Positions 1 to 7,899 of a stretch of 64,000 bases of DNA are shown piece after piece (within the stretch, counting starts at the first letter, position 1; each line of letters begins with the position of its first letter). The notes below the pieces were generated by a model that worked only from the letters and a program-made list of their open reading frames with translations, did not search any database and had not been told where the DNA came from. The position numbers and the translations under genes were made by a program. The stretch comes from Streptomyces regalis (GTDB lineage Bacteria > Actinomycetota > Actinomycetes > Streptomycetales > Streptomycetaceae): contig NZ_LLZG01000036.1 in NCBI RefSeq assembly GCF_001509475.1, positions 84,059 to 148,058 on the forward strand. Direction: 5' to 3'.

Positions 1-136
1 TCTTGTAGCCGCTTCCGCAGACCTTCTGCGGTGTGGTGTTGGGCGCGGCGGAGGCGGGCGCCGAAAGGGCGGCCGTGGTCCCCACCGTCAGGGCCGCTAA
101 CGCGGCGGCGGACAGGACGGAACGCGCGTATCGCAT
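1..136 (-). CDS. Secreted protein, N-terminal part only
   Basis: Only the first 45 codons lie in the window. They begin MRYARSVLSAAALAALTVG and continue to APASAAPN, a typical Sec signal peptide with a short basic start, a hydrophobic core and an Ala-x-Ala cleavage region. The mature part starts with a Cys-Gly-Ser-Gly-Tyr stretch and is cut by the window edge, so its function cannot be told. An AGGGGGAA ribosome site lies just upstream of the ATG. Codon 13 is TTA (complement of 98-100), the rare leucine codon read by the bldA tRNA, so translation may depend on development. Confidence 0.8.
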   Translation of the reverse strand, partial: MRYARSVLSAAALAALTVGTTAALSAPASAAPNTTPQKVCGSGYK

Positions 137-265
137 ATTTCCCCCTGGTATCCATTGGAGATGGTTGCTCCTGCATGGTGTGACCCACGGGGTATGCGAA
201 TGGTTGTGCGGAGTTCTGCCGCGTGGTGTTGAAGAGCCCGGACGCCAGTCCCGCGTCCTCCGCGC

Positions 266-688
266 CTACAGGCCGAACAGAGCGGGGTCCGAGGCGAGTT
301 CCTTGAAGTACTCCCGCGGATCGGCGACCAGCCTGCGCTCCTTGAGGTCCAGCAGCCCTCCGACCCCGGTGACCTCGGCTGCAACGGTGCCGTCCGTCTT
401 GCGGATCGTCTGCTCGATGCGGAACGTCTTGCCGCTGCCCCAGTCGAAGGCGCATGTCACCTCGACCTCGTCGCCCGCGAGCAGCTCCCGCCTGTAGCGG
501 ATCGTGGTCTCCAGAGCCACCGGGCCCACGCCCCTGCTGATCAGGCCCGTCTGGCTGATCCCGGCGGCCTGGAGCAGGGACCAGCGGGCGTGCTCCGCGT
601 AGTTGAGGTACACGGCCTGATTGAGGTGCCCCTGCACATCCGTCTCGTACCCACGGACGGTCACCGGAACGGAAAACGGCTCGGTCAC
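266..688 (-). CDS. Hotdog-fold acyl-CoA thioesterase
   Basis: A 140-residue protein of the YbgC/4HBT thioesterase type, predicted to hydrolyse an acyl-CoA in the cytosol. The family's Asp-x-x-x-His-x-Asn core is visible as D17, H21 and N23, followed by the YLNYAEHAR helix. The length is usual for a single hotdog domain. I chose the GTG at 688 because GAAGGGGA lies about 5 bases upstream and the family pattern starts soon after it; the reading frame stays open further upstream. The substrate is not evident from the neighbours. Confidence 0.8.
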   Translation of the reverse strand: MTEPFSVPVTVRGYETDVQGHLNQAVYLNYAEHARWSLLQAAGISQTGLISRGVGPVALETTIRYRRELLAGDEVEVTCAFDWGSGKTFRIEQTIRKTDGTVAAEVTGVGGLLDLKERRLVADPREYFKELASDPALFGL

Positions 689-743
689 TACTTCCCCTTC
701 GCGTGCCACGCTTGCTCGTCGTTCCGATCCTGACATGTGCCCT

Positions 744-1382
744 CTACATCCGTCGCGGGGAAGCCAAGAGATAGCGCGCTCTTGTACGGGGCTCGGTGTG
801 CTCGCCGACCTGCCAGCCGGCCTTCTCCAAGGTCGCCGCACAGGCATGCAGCGCGTCGATGCCCGGCTCGTGTACGGCGACCGCCTCCGGCTGCGGCGTC
901 GCCCGGACCCGGTATCCCTCGGCCTCCGGCTCCGGATCGGGCCCTGCCGGACGGTGCCCGGCCGCCTCCAGGGCGAGTGCGGCGGCCTGCACCAGATGAG
1001 TACGCTCCCACCCGCACGGCCGGTCCGTGGCCCCGTCCGGATTGGTCATCCGGCGCAGCTCCAGCAGGCCCTGCCAGGCGCCACGAACCTCACGCAGCCG
1101 GGCCGGTCCGGCCCCCGGGGCGCCCTCCTCACCGCCGATCCGCGCGGCGAACACCCCGGTGGCCGCGGGAGCCCCATGCTCCGGAGGCGCCGTCGGCTCG
1201 GCCTCCCGTATGCGATGCCCTGCCGGCGTCAGAAAGTGATCGTGCGGCGGCCGCGGATGCCGGAAGGCGAGCCCCCGCTTCACCAGCGCCGCGAGCTGCG
1301 CCTCCGTACCCCTGAGCCGTCCGGTGACGGGATCGGCGGCGTCGATGACACGCCGCTGAGCTGCGGTCGGTGGTCTGGTCAC
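744..1382 (-). CDS. Hypothetical protein, winged-helix-like N-terminus
   Basis: A 212-residue protein that I do not recognise as a named family. Residues about 5-50 (from RPPTAAQRRVIDAAD to LTPAGHRI) read like a small winged helix, with a putative recognition helix around TEAQLAALVKRGL and a wing ending in LTPAG. Residues about 55-130 include an Ala/Gly/Glu-rich linker and a segment with GAWQGLLELRRMTNP. The C-terminus ends TRARYLLASPRRM. The GTG at 1382 is preceded by AAAGGAG at good spacing, so the longer upstream open frame, which reads through a tandem repeat, is rejected. Confidence 0.65.
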   Translation of the reverse strand: MTRPPTAAQRRVIDAADPVTGRLRGTEAQLAALVKRGLAFRHPRPPHDHFLTPAGHRIREAEPTAPPEHGAPAATGVFAARIGGEEGAPGAGPARLREVRGAWQGLLELRRMTNPDGATDRPCGWERTHLVQAAALALEAAGHRPAGPDPEPEAEGYRVRATPQPEAVAVHEPGIDALHACAATLEKAGWQVGEHTEPRTRARYLLASPRRM

Positions 1383-1435
1383 GGCGTGCTCCTTTCGGAC
1401 GCGGGGGATCGGCCCCGTCGGCCCCGGCCCATAGC

Positions 1436-1530
1436 CATAGCGGCCAAGGCACCGGCACCATGCCGGCCAAGGCACGGCCCATGCCGGCCAAGGCACCGGC
1501 CGGCCCCGTCCTGGCCAAGCACCGTCCCCA
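1436..1530. repeat. Imperfect tandem repeat, about 21-bp unit, four copies
   Basis: Between the HTH-like gene and the broken phosphatase the core GGCCAAGGCACCGGC recurs about every 21 bp, with two nearly identical middle units containing ATGCCGGCCAAGGCAC and more diverged outer ones. It lies 50-150 bases upstream of the GTG at 1382, so it could affect that promoter. No protein evidence supports translation through it. Confidence 0.7.
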
Positions 1531-1542
1531 TCTGCTGGAAGG

Positions 1543-2161
1543 CTACGACCCGGGTCTGACATTCCACCCGGCGATCACGGGCTGCCCGTGCTCCGTGCCC
1601 AGCCGGCCCACCGCCCCCGTCGCCAGCTGGAACAACGCCCCGTCCGCCGCCGGCAGTCCGAGCCACCGGGCCGTGAGCACCCGCAGGAAGTGCCCGTGCG
1701 CCACGAGCACTACGCACCCCTCGCGGTCGGCGAACGCCGCGTCCACCTTGGTCAGCATCCGGTCGGCGCGCTCCCCGACCTGCTCCACGCCCTCCCCGGG
1801 ATGGTCGGACGGCCCGGGCACGACCCCGTCCTTGAACAGGAACCACCCCGGTCGCTCGCGCTGGATCTCGACGGTGGTGACCCCTTCGTACCCGCCGTAG
1901 TCCCTCCCCCAGAGGGGGCACCCCCACGCGCAGATCCGCGTCGACCCGTACGTCGTTCAGCCCGATCAGCTCGGCGGTCTCCCGCGCCCGCTGCAACGGG
2001 CTGACGAACGTGGCCCCGATCCGATGGGACCGGATCAGCGGCACCAGCCGCCGCGCCTCCTCCCGCCCGTGTCCGGTCAGCGGCACGTCCGTCCAGCTGG
2101 TGTGCCGCCCGGACCGCGACCACTCGGTCTCACCGTGCCGGACCAACAAGAGATCACCCAC
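1543..2161 (-). pseudogene. Histidine phosphatase (phosphoglycerate mutase-like), frameshifted
   Basis: The first part (GTG at 2161, VGDLLLVRHGETEWSRSGRH) carries the catalytic RHG of the histidine phosphatase superfamily. It continues through SPLQRARETAELIGL to DADLR near 1934. The family-like continuation, DYGGYEGVTTVEIQRERPG through the VAHGHFLRVLTARWLGL block to WNVRPGS, lies in another frame and ends at 1543. At the switch sits a 23-bp palindromic repeat (1904-1926). Removing it and restoring roughly EW after DADLR would rejoin the frames. The simplest reading is a phosphatase inactivated by insertion of a short repeat; a sequencing error is less likely because the extra sequence is a recognisable element. 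Confidence 0.75.
1904..1926. repeat. 23-bp GC palindromic element inserted in a gene
   Basis: A run of CTCCCCC, then AGAGGGGG, then (C/T)ACCCCCA. The same sequence with one change occurs at 7515-7537, and close relatives form the cores of two MITE-like elements near 50.3 and 61.3 kb. Here it coincides exactly with the frame break in the phosphatase. Confidence 0.75.
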
Positions 2162-2263
2162 GTGCGTGGCCCTTCCCGCTCGCCTCCCGGCACCGTGCCA
2201 CACGGTTCCTGAGGCCCGCAGGGCGGACTGGGCCGGACGGCCGTCCGAGACTCCCGGGCGGCC

Positions 2264-2668
2264 TCAGATCCCCGGGAGACCCTGTACCGACTGCGCGAGT
2301 TGTCCGACCGCGACGACGAGCGGGGCCACGGGCTGGACGAACTCGTTGAGGCGGTCCAGAGCACGCCGCACGACGCCGGGCTCGGGCTGCGGCTCGTCCA
2401 GCTCCTCGCGCAGGCGGCGCAGTTCCCGGGTGGTGCCATCGGGATCGGCGAGTTCCGTGCGGTGCTCCTCCAGCAACCGCTCGACCTGCGCCAGGAGTTC
2501 GGCCGTCCGTCCGGAGTCCTGTTGCTGGAAGGAGACGGAGCCGGAGAACGCCTGGGCGCCGCGCCCTACGGCCTGGTTGCCGACGTAGTGGGTGCCGCCG
2601 CTGATCATGACCCCCTCGTTGACGGGAGGATCGTGTCGTGCGCCGTCTCGTGCGTCGTCGTCGCGCAT
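2264..2668 (-). CDS. DUF5955-like small protein
   Basis: A 134-residue protein. After a charged leader comes a Gly/Asn segment, GGTHYVGNQAVGRGAQAFSG, then a helical region (about residues 50-130, from RTAELLAQVERLLEEH to VGQLAQSVQGLPG). That region resembles the protein at 16251-16571 in layout: a leucine-rich coiled helix, a short linker, and a hydrophobic helix ending in a glycine. I associate that layout with DUF5955, whose role is unknown to me. It starts 13 bases after the stop of the large membrane protein, which itself ends in a similar GNQAIG segment, so the two are probably co-transcribed and may work together. Internal starts (for example before VNEG) are possible. Confidence 0.6.
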   Translation of the reverse strand: MRDDDARDGARHDPPVNEGVMISGGTHYVGNQAVGRGAQAFSGSVSFQQQDSGRTAELLAQVERLLEEHRTELADPDGTTRELRRLREELDEPQPEPGVVRRALDRLNEFVQPVAPLVVAVGQLAQSVQGLPGI

Positions 2669-2681
2669 GAGGAGGACCCCT

Positions 2682-5015
2682 CTACTTGTCGGATCCGCCG
2701 GCGGCGCTCATCGCGGCCGCGCCGGACTGCTGCGGGATGTTCTGGGTGGCGGTCGCCCCGGTGCCGATCGCCTGGTTGCCGATGATGCTCGTCCCGCCCT
2801 GCTGGATGACGCCCTGGTTGAGGATGGTCTGCTGCTGGGCTCGGAAGTCGGTGGTGTCATAGCCGTGCGAGTCGAGGAACTCGCGGATGGCGGCGAAGAC
2901 GTGGCGCTGCACCAGGGATGTGATCCGCTCGGCGTCCACGACCTGGAAGTAGTTGTGGTAGTCGGGGCTCAGCGCCATCTCCCGGATGCTCACCCGGGCG
3001 CCGTAGTCGTAGACCGGGTCCTGCTCCATGGCCTTGATCTCGTCCGCCATCCGCTGGTTGTGGCGGGTCTCGAAGCGGGCGTGGCGTCCCGCCCGGAACG
3101 GCGCCCCGGCGAACGCTCTGCCCGTGCGGAGGAGAGCGTCGATCAGCAGTCCCCGCTTCGCCTCGGGAGTGAGGGGGCCGCGCAGGCGGTCCACGACGTG
3201 GTAGTCCGCGCGCACCGGGCCGAGCACGTGGTTGCTGATGTGCAGGTGGAGCGTCCTGCCCACGGTCGAGAAGTGCAGGAACACACTCGGCACCACGTCG
3301 CCGCCCCACAGCGGCACATGGATCGCCAGGTAGTGGCGCACCGTGCCGGTCGGACGCCGCATGATCTGCTCGACCGCCTCGGCCGGCAGCCGGGTGGCCG
3401 GGGCCAGCGTCGTGGGCCTGATGAACCGGTCGTCGTCCCCGATGGTTGTGCCGCTCGCGAAGACCCGGTCCTCGATGCGGAGGGAGCCGAGAGTCTCCTC
3501 GCCGGACGTCGTCGTTCCGTCCAAGGCGCCGCCCGCGGCGACCGCCTGGAGCTGTTCGCGCACGTGGTCGACGAGTTCGGTGACGGTGAACGGCCGGGGC
3601 TCGGCGGGGCGTGCCCTCATGCCGGCGGGGTCGTCGGCGGGCAGGAGCGGCACGGTGAGCGGCCACTTGGAGCTGCTCGCCGCAAAGCCGATGAAGGGGG
3701 TGTACCCGCTGTACACGGTGGCGTTTCCGTCCCTCGCCTCCTTGATGGCCGCGAGCCGGTCGGCGATCCACTTCCGCCGGGGCACCGTGGGGCGAGGCTG
3801 TCGGGCGAACGTCTCGCGGGTCATGGTGGTGCGCAGCAGCCGGTCGACGTCGAGCTCATGGCGTACGACCGTCACGTACGCGAAGGCCACCGCGCCGAGG
3901 GACGTGAGCGCGGCCGGTATCCCGGCCAGATAGGCGCCGAGCAGCCAGCTCACGAATCCGGGCACGGGCAGCAACGAGAGGATGACGGCGAAGTAGAAGG
4001 CGAGGAGCACCACCACGCCGGCCGCGATCCCGGTGCGCACCAGCACTTTGCGGTCGGGCTGGCGGTGGCCGCGCGTGGCCAGGCTCGGCTGGGAGCCGGG
4101 GCGCCCGGTGATCCCCAGGAACATCAGGGAGAAGACGAGCCACAGCGGCGCGACGACTGCCACGCCGGCGAAGGCCGCCGTCAGCCGCAGATCGCGGCGG
4201 TGGCGGATCTCCTGGGCCGTCAGGCAGTGGCGCACCACCGCCACCAGATCGACGTCGGGCGAGGGTGCCACGGCGCTGGCCTCGTCGGCCAGGACGTCCT
4301 CCACCACCCGGTCGGCGAAGCCTTCGTCGACGTAGGCCGCGGCGCACAGATACCGGGTGACGTCACCCGGCGCGCTCCCGACCGGCATGTGGACCTGCGG
4401 GGTCGTCATGGCGAGCCCTCCTGCTTTCCTCCGACGGAGCGAGGCCGTCGCGGCACCGACGGTCCTTGTGGCACGTGTCCCCGGCAGCCCGTCGGTCAGG
4501 AGCGCGAGCAGTACGCCGGCCACCAGGCCGAAGACGAGGGCCGAGAGCGTCAGGTTCTTGAGCAGGGTGCCGAGCGGTGCGAACTCCACATCGGAGACGA
4601 AGGCCTTGAGCATGCCTAACCGCAGCAGGGCCTCGACCTCGGACGCCAGCACACCCACGGCGAGGCAGCGGATCCAGCCCGCCCCGCGGGCCAGGAGCCG
4701 TGCCGCGAAGAAGGCGAGCCCCACGAGCAGCAGCAGGGTGCCGACATCGTCGACGACCAGAAAGGACACGCTGTCGTACGCTTCGGAGGAGTACTCCCAG
4801 CCAGGGACGAACGCCGCCTGGGCGATCGTGCGCAAGGTCTCGTTGCCGACATCCTCTATGTAGAACTTCTCTACGTAGAAGTCGCCGTACGGCCGCTGCA
4901 CCCAGGGGCTGCCCGCGACGAGGACGACCAGGAGCAGCAGCGCGACACGGCCGCGTAAGAACGATGGTGAGCCTGACGCACTCCGACGAGACAAGAACAC
5001 CTGGGGTTCCCCCAT
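2682..5015 (-). CDS. Large multi-pass membrane protein of unknown function
   Basis: A 777-residue open frame. Hydrophobic segments lie at about 25-40, 88-110, 118-140, 155-185, 285-310, 335-360 and 370-395; residues 400-777 look cytoplasmic. The C-terminus has a GGTSIIGNQAIGTGATA tail like the start of the next protein. Met203 (ATG at 4409) is preceded by the strong ribosome site GCAGGAGGG, so a 575-residue product may also be made, or the ORF may be a natural fusion; the upstream part has no stop before it. Two TTA codons (complements of 4617-4619 and 4956-4958) suggest bldA control. I do not recognise the family. The ribosome site at 5015 is weak, so the 5' end is uncertain. Confidence 0.65.
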   Translation of the reverse strand: MGEPQVFLSRRSASGSPSFLRGRVALLLLVVLVAGSPWVQRPYGDFYVEKFYIEDVGNETLRTIAQAAFVPGWEYSSEAYDSVSFLVVDDVGTLLLLVGLAFFAARLLARGAGWIRCLAVGVLASEVEALLRLGMLKAFVSDVEFAPLGTLLKNLTLSALVFGLVAGVLLALLTDGLPGTRATRTVGAATASLRRRKAGGLAMTTPQVHMPVGSAPGDVTRYLCAAAYVDEGFADRVVEDVLADEASAVAPSPDVDLVAVVRHCLTAQEIRHRRDLRLTAAFAGVAVVAPLWLVFSLMFLGITGRPGSQPSLATRGHRQPDRKVLVRTGIAAGVVVLLAFYFAVILSLLPVPGFVSWLLGAYLAGIPAALTSLGAVAFAYVTVVRHELDVDRLLRTTMTRETFARQPRPTVPRRKWIADRLAAIKEARDGNATVYSGYTPFIGFAASSSKWPLTVPLLPADDPAGMRARPAEPRPFTVTELVDHVREQLQAVAAGGALDGTTTSGEETLGSLRIEDRVFASGTTIGDDDRFIRPTTLAPATRLPAEAVEQIMRRPTGTVRHYLAIHVPLWGGDVVPSVFLHFSTVGRTLHLHISNHVLGPVRADYHVVDRLRGPLTPEAKRGLLIDALLRTGRAFAGAPFRAGRHARFETRHNQRMADEIKAMEQDPVYDYGARVSIREMALSPDYHNYFQVVDAERITSLVQRHVFAAIREFLDSHGYDTTDFRAQQQTILNQGVIQQGGTSIIGNQAIGTGATATQNIPQQSGAAAMSAAGGSDK

Positions 5016-5102
5016 CCCCCGATCCCGGAGATCAGTGGCCGCACCCTATGCCATTCCCGCTCTCCGCGACCGCGAATCCGCGAACATCGTCGGGCCCGAC
5101 GA

Positions 5103-6311
5103 CTACTGCCGGTACCCGCTCAGGAACCGCCCGATCCGCCCGATCGCCGCCTCCAGGTCGTCCGCGTAGGGGAGCGTCAGGATCCGGAAGTGATCGGGGG
5201 TCGGCCAGTTGAAGCCCGTGCCCTGGACCACCTGGATCTTCTCCCGCAGCAGCAGGTCCAGGACGAACTTCTCGTCATCGTGGATCTTGTACACCTTGGG
5301 GTCGAGGCGCGGGAACGCGTACAACGAGCCTTTCGGCTTCACGCACGACACACCGGGGATCTCGTTGAGCTTCTCCCAGGCCACGTTGCGCTGTTCGTAC
5401 AACCGCCCGCCCGGCATGGTCAGCTCGCGGATGGACTGGCGGCCCCCGAGCGCGGCCTGGATGGCGTACTGCGCGGGCGCGTTGGCGCACAGACGCATGG
5501 AGGCCAGCATCGTCAGGCCCTCCAGGTAGTCCTTCGCGTGCTGCTTCGGGCCGGTGACGACGAGCCAGCCGGAGCGGAAGCCCGCCACCCGGTACGTCTT
5601 CGACAGGCCGCAGAAGGTGAGGACCACGAGGTCGGGGGCGAGGGCGGCGACCGAGTGGTGGACCGCGTCGTCGTACAGGATCTGGTCGTAGATCTCGTCG
5701 GCGAACACCATCAGGCCGTGCCGGCGGGCGAGGTCGAGGATGCCCTCCAGGACCTCCTTGGGGTAGACCGCGCCGGTCGGGTTGTTCGGGTTGATGATGA
5801 CCACCGCGCGCGTGCGGTCCGTGATCTTCGACGCCATGTCGTCGAGGTCCGGGTACCAGTCGGCCTGCTCGTCGCAGAGGTAGTGGACCGCCTTGCCGCC
5901 GGCGAGTGTCGTCACCGCCGTCCACAGCGGGAAGTCCGGGGCGGGGATGAGGATTTCGTCGCCGTCCTCGAGCAGCGCCTGTACGGCCATGGAGACCAGC
6001 TCGGACACGCCGTTGCCGAGGAAGACGTCGTCGACGCCGACCTCCAGGCCCAGGGTCTGGTACCGCTGGGCCACGGCCCGGCGGGCGGAGAGGATGCCGC
6101 GTGAGTCGGTGTAGCCGTGCGCCTGGGGCAGCATCCGGATCATGTCCTGGAGGATCTCCTCCGGCGCCTCGAAACCGAAGAGCGCGGGGTTGCCGGTGTT
6201 CAGGCGCAGCACACTGTGGCCCGCCTCCTCCAGCGCGTTCGCGTGCTCGATCACCGGGCCGCGGATCTCGTAACAGACCTCGCTGAGCTTGCTGGACTGC
6301 CGGAACTCCAT
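5103..6311 (-). CDS. PLP-dependent aminotransferase (alanine/AlaA type)
   Basis: A 402-residue class I/II aminotransferase. Visible signatures are LRLNTGNPALFGF near the start, the NPNNPTGAVY block, FADEIYDQILYD, and the PLP lysine in SKTYRVAGFRSGW, with a C-terminal arginine in FRILTLP. The close fit to the AlaA group (glutamate-pyruvate type alanine aminotransferase) in length and in the RQSSKL start suggests alanine synthesis from pyruvate, but substrate choice in this fold is hard to judge by eye. It is divergent from the HxlR regulator, with the promoter region 6312-6398 between them. Confidence 0.85.
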   Translation of the reverse strand: MEFRQSSKLSEVCYEIRGPVIEHANALEEAGHSVLRLNTGNPALFGFEAPEEILQDMIRMLPQAHGYTDSRGILSARRAVAQRYQTLGLEVGVDDVFLGNGVSELVSMAVQALLEDGDEILIPAPDFPLWTAVTTLAGGKAVHYLCDEQADWYPDLDDMASKITDRTRAVVIINPNNPTGAVYPKEVLEGILDLARRHGLMVFADEIYDQILYDDAVHHSVAALAPDLVVLTFCGLSKTYRVAGFRSGWLVVTGPKQHAKDYLEGLTMLASMRLCANAPAQYAIQAALGGRQSIRELTMPGGRLYEQRNVAWEKLNEIPGVSCVKPKGSLYAFPRLDPKVYKIHDDEKFVLDLLLREKIQVVQGTGFNWPTPDHFRILTLPYADDLEAAIGRIGRFLSGYRQ

Positions 6312-6341
6312 GCGCTGCTGCCTCTCCGGTTTCGTGTGTTG

Positions 6342-6367
6342 CTTGGTTTTACCAAGTTCGAGCTTGG
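6342..6367. promoter_or_regulatory. Candidate HxlR operator (CTTGG/CCAAG half-sites)
   Basis: Three half-sites alternate in orientation: CTTGG, CCAAG, CTTGG. CCAAG-TTCGAG-CTTGG (6352-6367) is a near-perfect 16-bp palindrome and CTTGG-TTTTA-CCAAG (6342-6356) is a second. They sit between the divergent aminotransferase and HxlR starts, where an autoregulatory site is expected. Confidence 0.5.
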
Positions 6368-6398
6368 AAAGTCCAACAACTTGTCTAGACTGCGTCGC

Positions 6399-7025
6399 AT
6401 GTCACCTCGCCGAAGCTACGACCAGTACTGCTCTGCCGCCCGCGCCCTCGACGTCGTCGGCGACCGCTGGACCCTGCTGATCGTCCGGGAGCTGCTGGCC
6501 GGCCCGCGGCGCTACACCGACCTGCACGCCGACCTGCCGGGCGTCAGCACGGACGTACTCGCCTCACGGCTGAAGGACATGGAGCGGGACGGGCTCGGCA
6601 CGCGGCGCCGGCTGCCGCCGCCCGGCGCGGCGTACGTGTACGAACTCACCTCCCGGGGGCGGGAGTTGCTGTCGGTCCTCCAGGCGTTGGGGGAGTGGGG
6701 CCAGGCCGAGCTCGGCGAGCGGCGGCCCACCGACGCGGTGCGCGCGCACTGGTTCGCGCTGCCGCTGCTGCGGTCGCTGGAGGGGGAAGGGCTCGTCGAA
6801 GTCCGCCTGGAGGAGGGGAACTTCCACCTGTACGTCGGTGCCGAGGACGGGCCGGTCTACGGCGACGGGCCCGCCCCCGGGGAGCCCGATGCGCGGCTGG
6901 TGCTGGACTCCGGGACGTGTGAGGCGGTCGCGCGGGGGGAGCTGAGTGTCGCCGACGCCGTGCGGGACGGCCGTATCGACGTGACCGGTGACGGAACCCT
7001 CGCCAAGGTGCTGCGGGAGGGATGA
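6399..7025 (+). CDS. HxlR-family transcriptional regulator
   Basis: A 208-residue protein. Residues 1-100 are a classic HxlR winged helix: YDQYCSAARALDVVGDRWTL, then ELLAGPRRYTDL, LPGVSTDVLASRLKDMERDG and the wing region. Residues 120-208 form a second domain with SCP2-like sequence (LVLDSGTCEAVARGELSVADAV and RIDVTGDGTLAKVL), as in long actinobacterial HxlR proteins, possibly for ligand sensing. The ATG at 6399 starts the HTH domain directly; the longer upstream frame is a shadow of the aminotransferase gene. It probably controls itself and the divergent aminotransferase through the palindromes at 6342-6367. Confidence 0.85.
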   Translation: MSPRRSYDQYCSAARALDVVGDRWTLLIVRELLAGPRRYTDLHADLPGVSTDVLASRLKDMERDGLGTRRRLPPPGAAYVYELTSRGRELLSVLQALGEWGQAELGERRPTDAVRAHWFALPLLRSLEGEGLVEVRLEEGNFHLYVGAEDGPVYGDGPAPGEPDARLVLDSGTCEAVARGELSVADAVRDGRIDVTGDGTLAKVLREG

Positions 7026-7030
7026 CGAAA

Positions 7031-7057
7031 GGGCCCGCTGCCGAGCGCAGCGGGCCC
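7031..7057. terminator. Bidirectional hairpin terminator
   Basis: GGGCCCGCTG and CAGCGGGCCC form a perfect 10-bp stem with a 7-base loop, 5 bases after the HxlR stop and 20 before the stop of the convergent gene at 7078. It can serve both strands. Confidence 0.75.
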
Positions 7058-7077
7058 CTTGGCGAGTTGGCGAGGTG

Positions 7078-7899
7078 TCAGGCCCCCGGCGGCACCCGCG
7101 TCGGCCGACCCGCGCCGCGCGTCAGCGCATAGCCGCCGACACCCGCGAGCGCGGCCAGCATGCCGCCGATCCCGGTCCACACCCACCGGTCGGACCACCA
7201 GCCGGACGCCCAGCCGCCGCTGGGTTCGAGGCTCGCGAGCAGCGCCTCCTTGGTCGACTCCTCCTCGCCGCCCTGGGAGATGGCGCCGGCCCCCGGCACC
7301 AACGGCTGAGCCAGCGACCCGTCCACCGCCGCCGCCCCGCCGATGTCCTCGGAGTCGACCCGTACCTCGGCGTCGACCGGCAGACCGAGGTCGGACGTGG
7401 CCAGGTTCACGACCGTCAGCCGGATGTAGTACGTGCCCGGCAGCGGGTCATTGGCCCAGGGTTCCGACCAGGCGTGGACGGTACGCAGCACACAGGCCAA
7501 CTCCACGGACGAGGCTCCCCCAGAGGGGGTACCCCCAGCCGCGGCCGTGCGCGTCTGTGCCCCGTACTGGCAGGCCTGGCGGCGACGCAGGCCGTCGTAC
7601 ACGTCGATCTGCCAGGTCTCGGCGGCGTGCGTGTCCGGCAGCTTCACCGTCGCCTTGACGGTGGGGCGCTGTCCGGCGTCCGCGGGGAACGACCAGTACA
7701 GGTAGTCGCCCGTGGAGGCGCTCGCGGTGGCCGTCTGCCCCTGCTCGATCTCGGTCGCCGTACGGAAGGAGGTGCCCGCCTGGGTCGGCGCGCCGGAGTC
7801 CTCCGACGGGCTCGGCGACGGCGACGAGTCGGCGACCGCCGGGGTGACCGCAAGGCCGAGCATCAGCGCCGTGGCGCTCAACACGCGTGTGATCCGCAT
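7078..7899 (-). CDS. Secreted/membrane-anchored protein coupled to VWA gene
   Basis: A 273-residue protein. MRITRVLSATALMLGLAVTPAVA is a signal peptide; a Ser/Pro/Glu linker follows. The body (about 40-210) has beta-rich sequence with YLYWSFPADAGQRPTVKATV and GTYYIRLTVVNLA, resembling a pre-peptidase or jelly-roll-like domain outside the cell. A C-terminal transmembrane segment (WVWTGIGGMLAALAGVGGYAL) is followed by a short basic tail. Its ATG overlaps the TGA of the VWA gene (TGATG), so the two are translationally coupled, and the ribosome site is GGAGG. Residues read as GGTPSGGA correspond to an in-frame 23-bp palindromic repeat (7515-7537). Exact function unknown. Confidence 0.75.
   Translation of the reverse strand: MRITRVLSATALMLGLAVTPAVADSSPSPSPSEDSGAPTQAGTSFRTATEIEQGQTATASASTGDYLYWSFPADAGQRPTVKATVKLPDTHAAETWQIDVYDGLRRRQACQYGAQTRTAAAGGTPSGGASSVELACVLRTVHAWSEPWANDPLPGTYYIRLTVVNLATSDLGLPVDAEVRVDSEDIGGAAAVDGSLAQPLVPGAGAISQGGEEESTKEALLASLEPSGGWASGWWSDRWVWTGIGGMLAALAGVGGYALTRGAGRPTRVPPGA
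7515..7537. repeat. 23-bp GC palindromic element, in frame inside a CDS
   Basis: CTCCCCC, then AGAGGGGG, then TACCCCCA, one base different from 1904-1926. On the minus strand it encodes part of AAAGGTPSGGAS between two conserved-looking beta segments of the secreted protein, and leaves that frame open. Confidence 0.7.

Noticed and set aside
2592..4619. 675-codon plus-strand open frame opposite the large membrane protein
   Set aside because: It mirrors the minus-strand gene, has no family pattern or ribosome site, and its composition (runs of Arg, Gly, Asp, Val, His) is that of an antisense shadow in GC-rich DNA.
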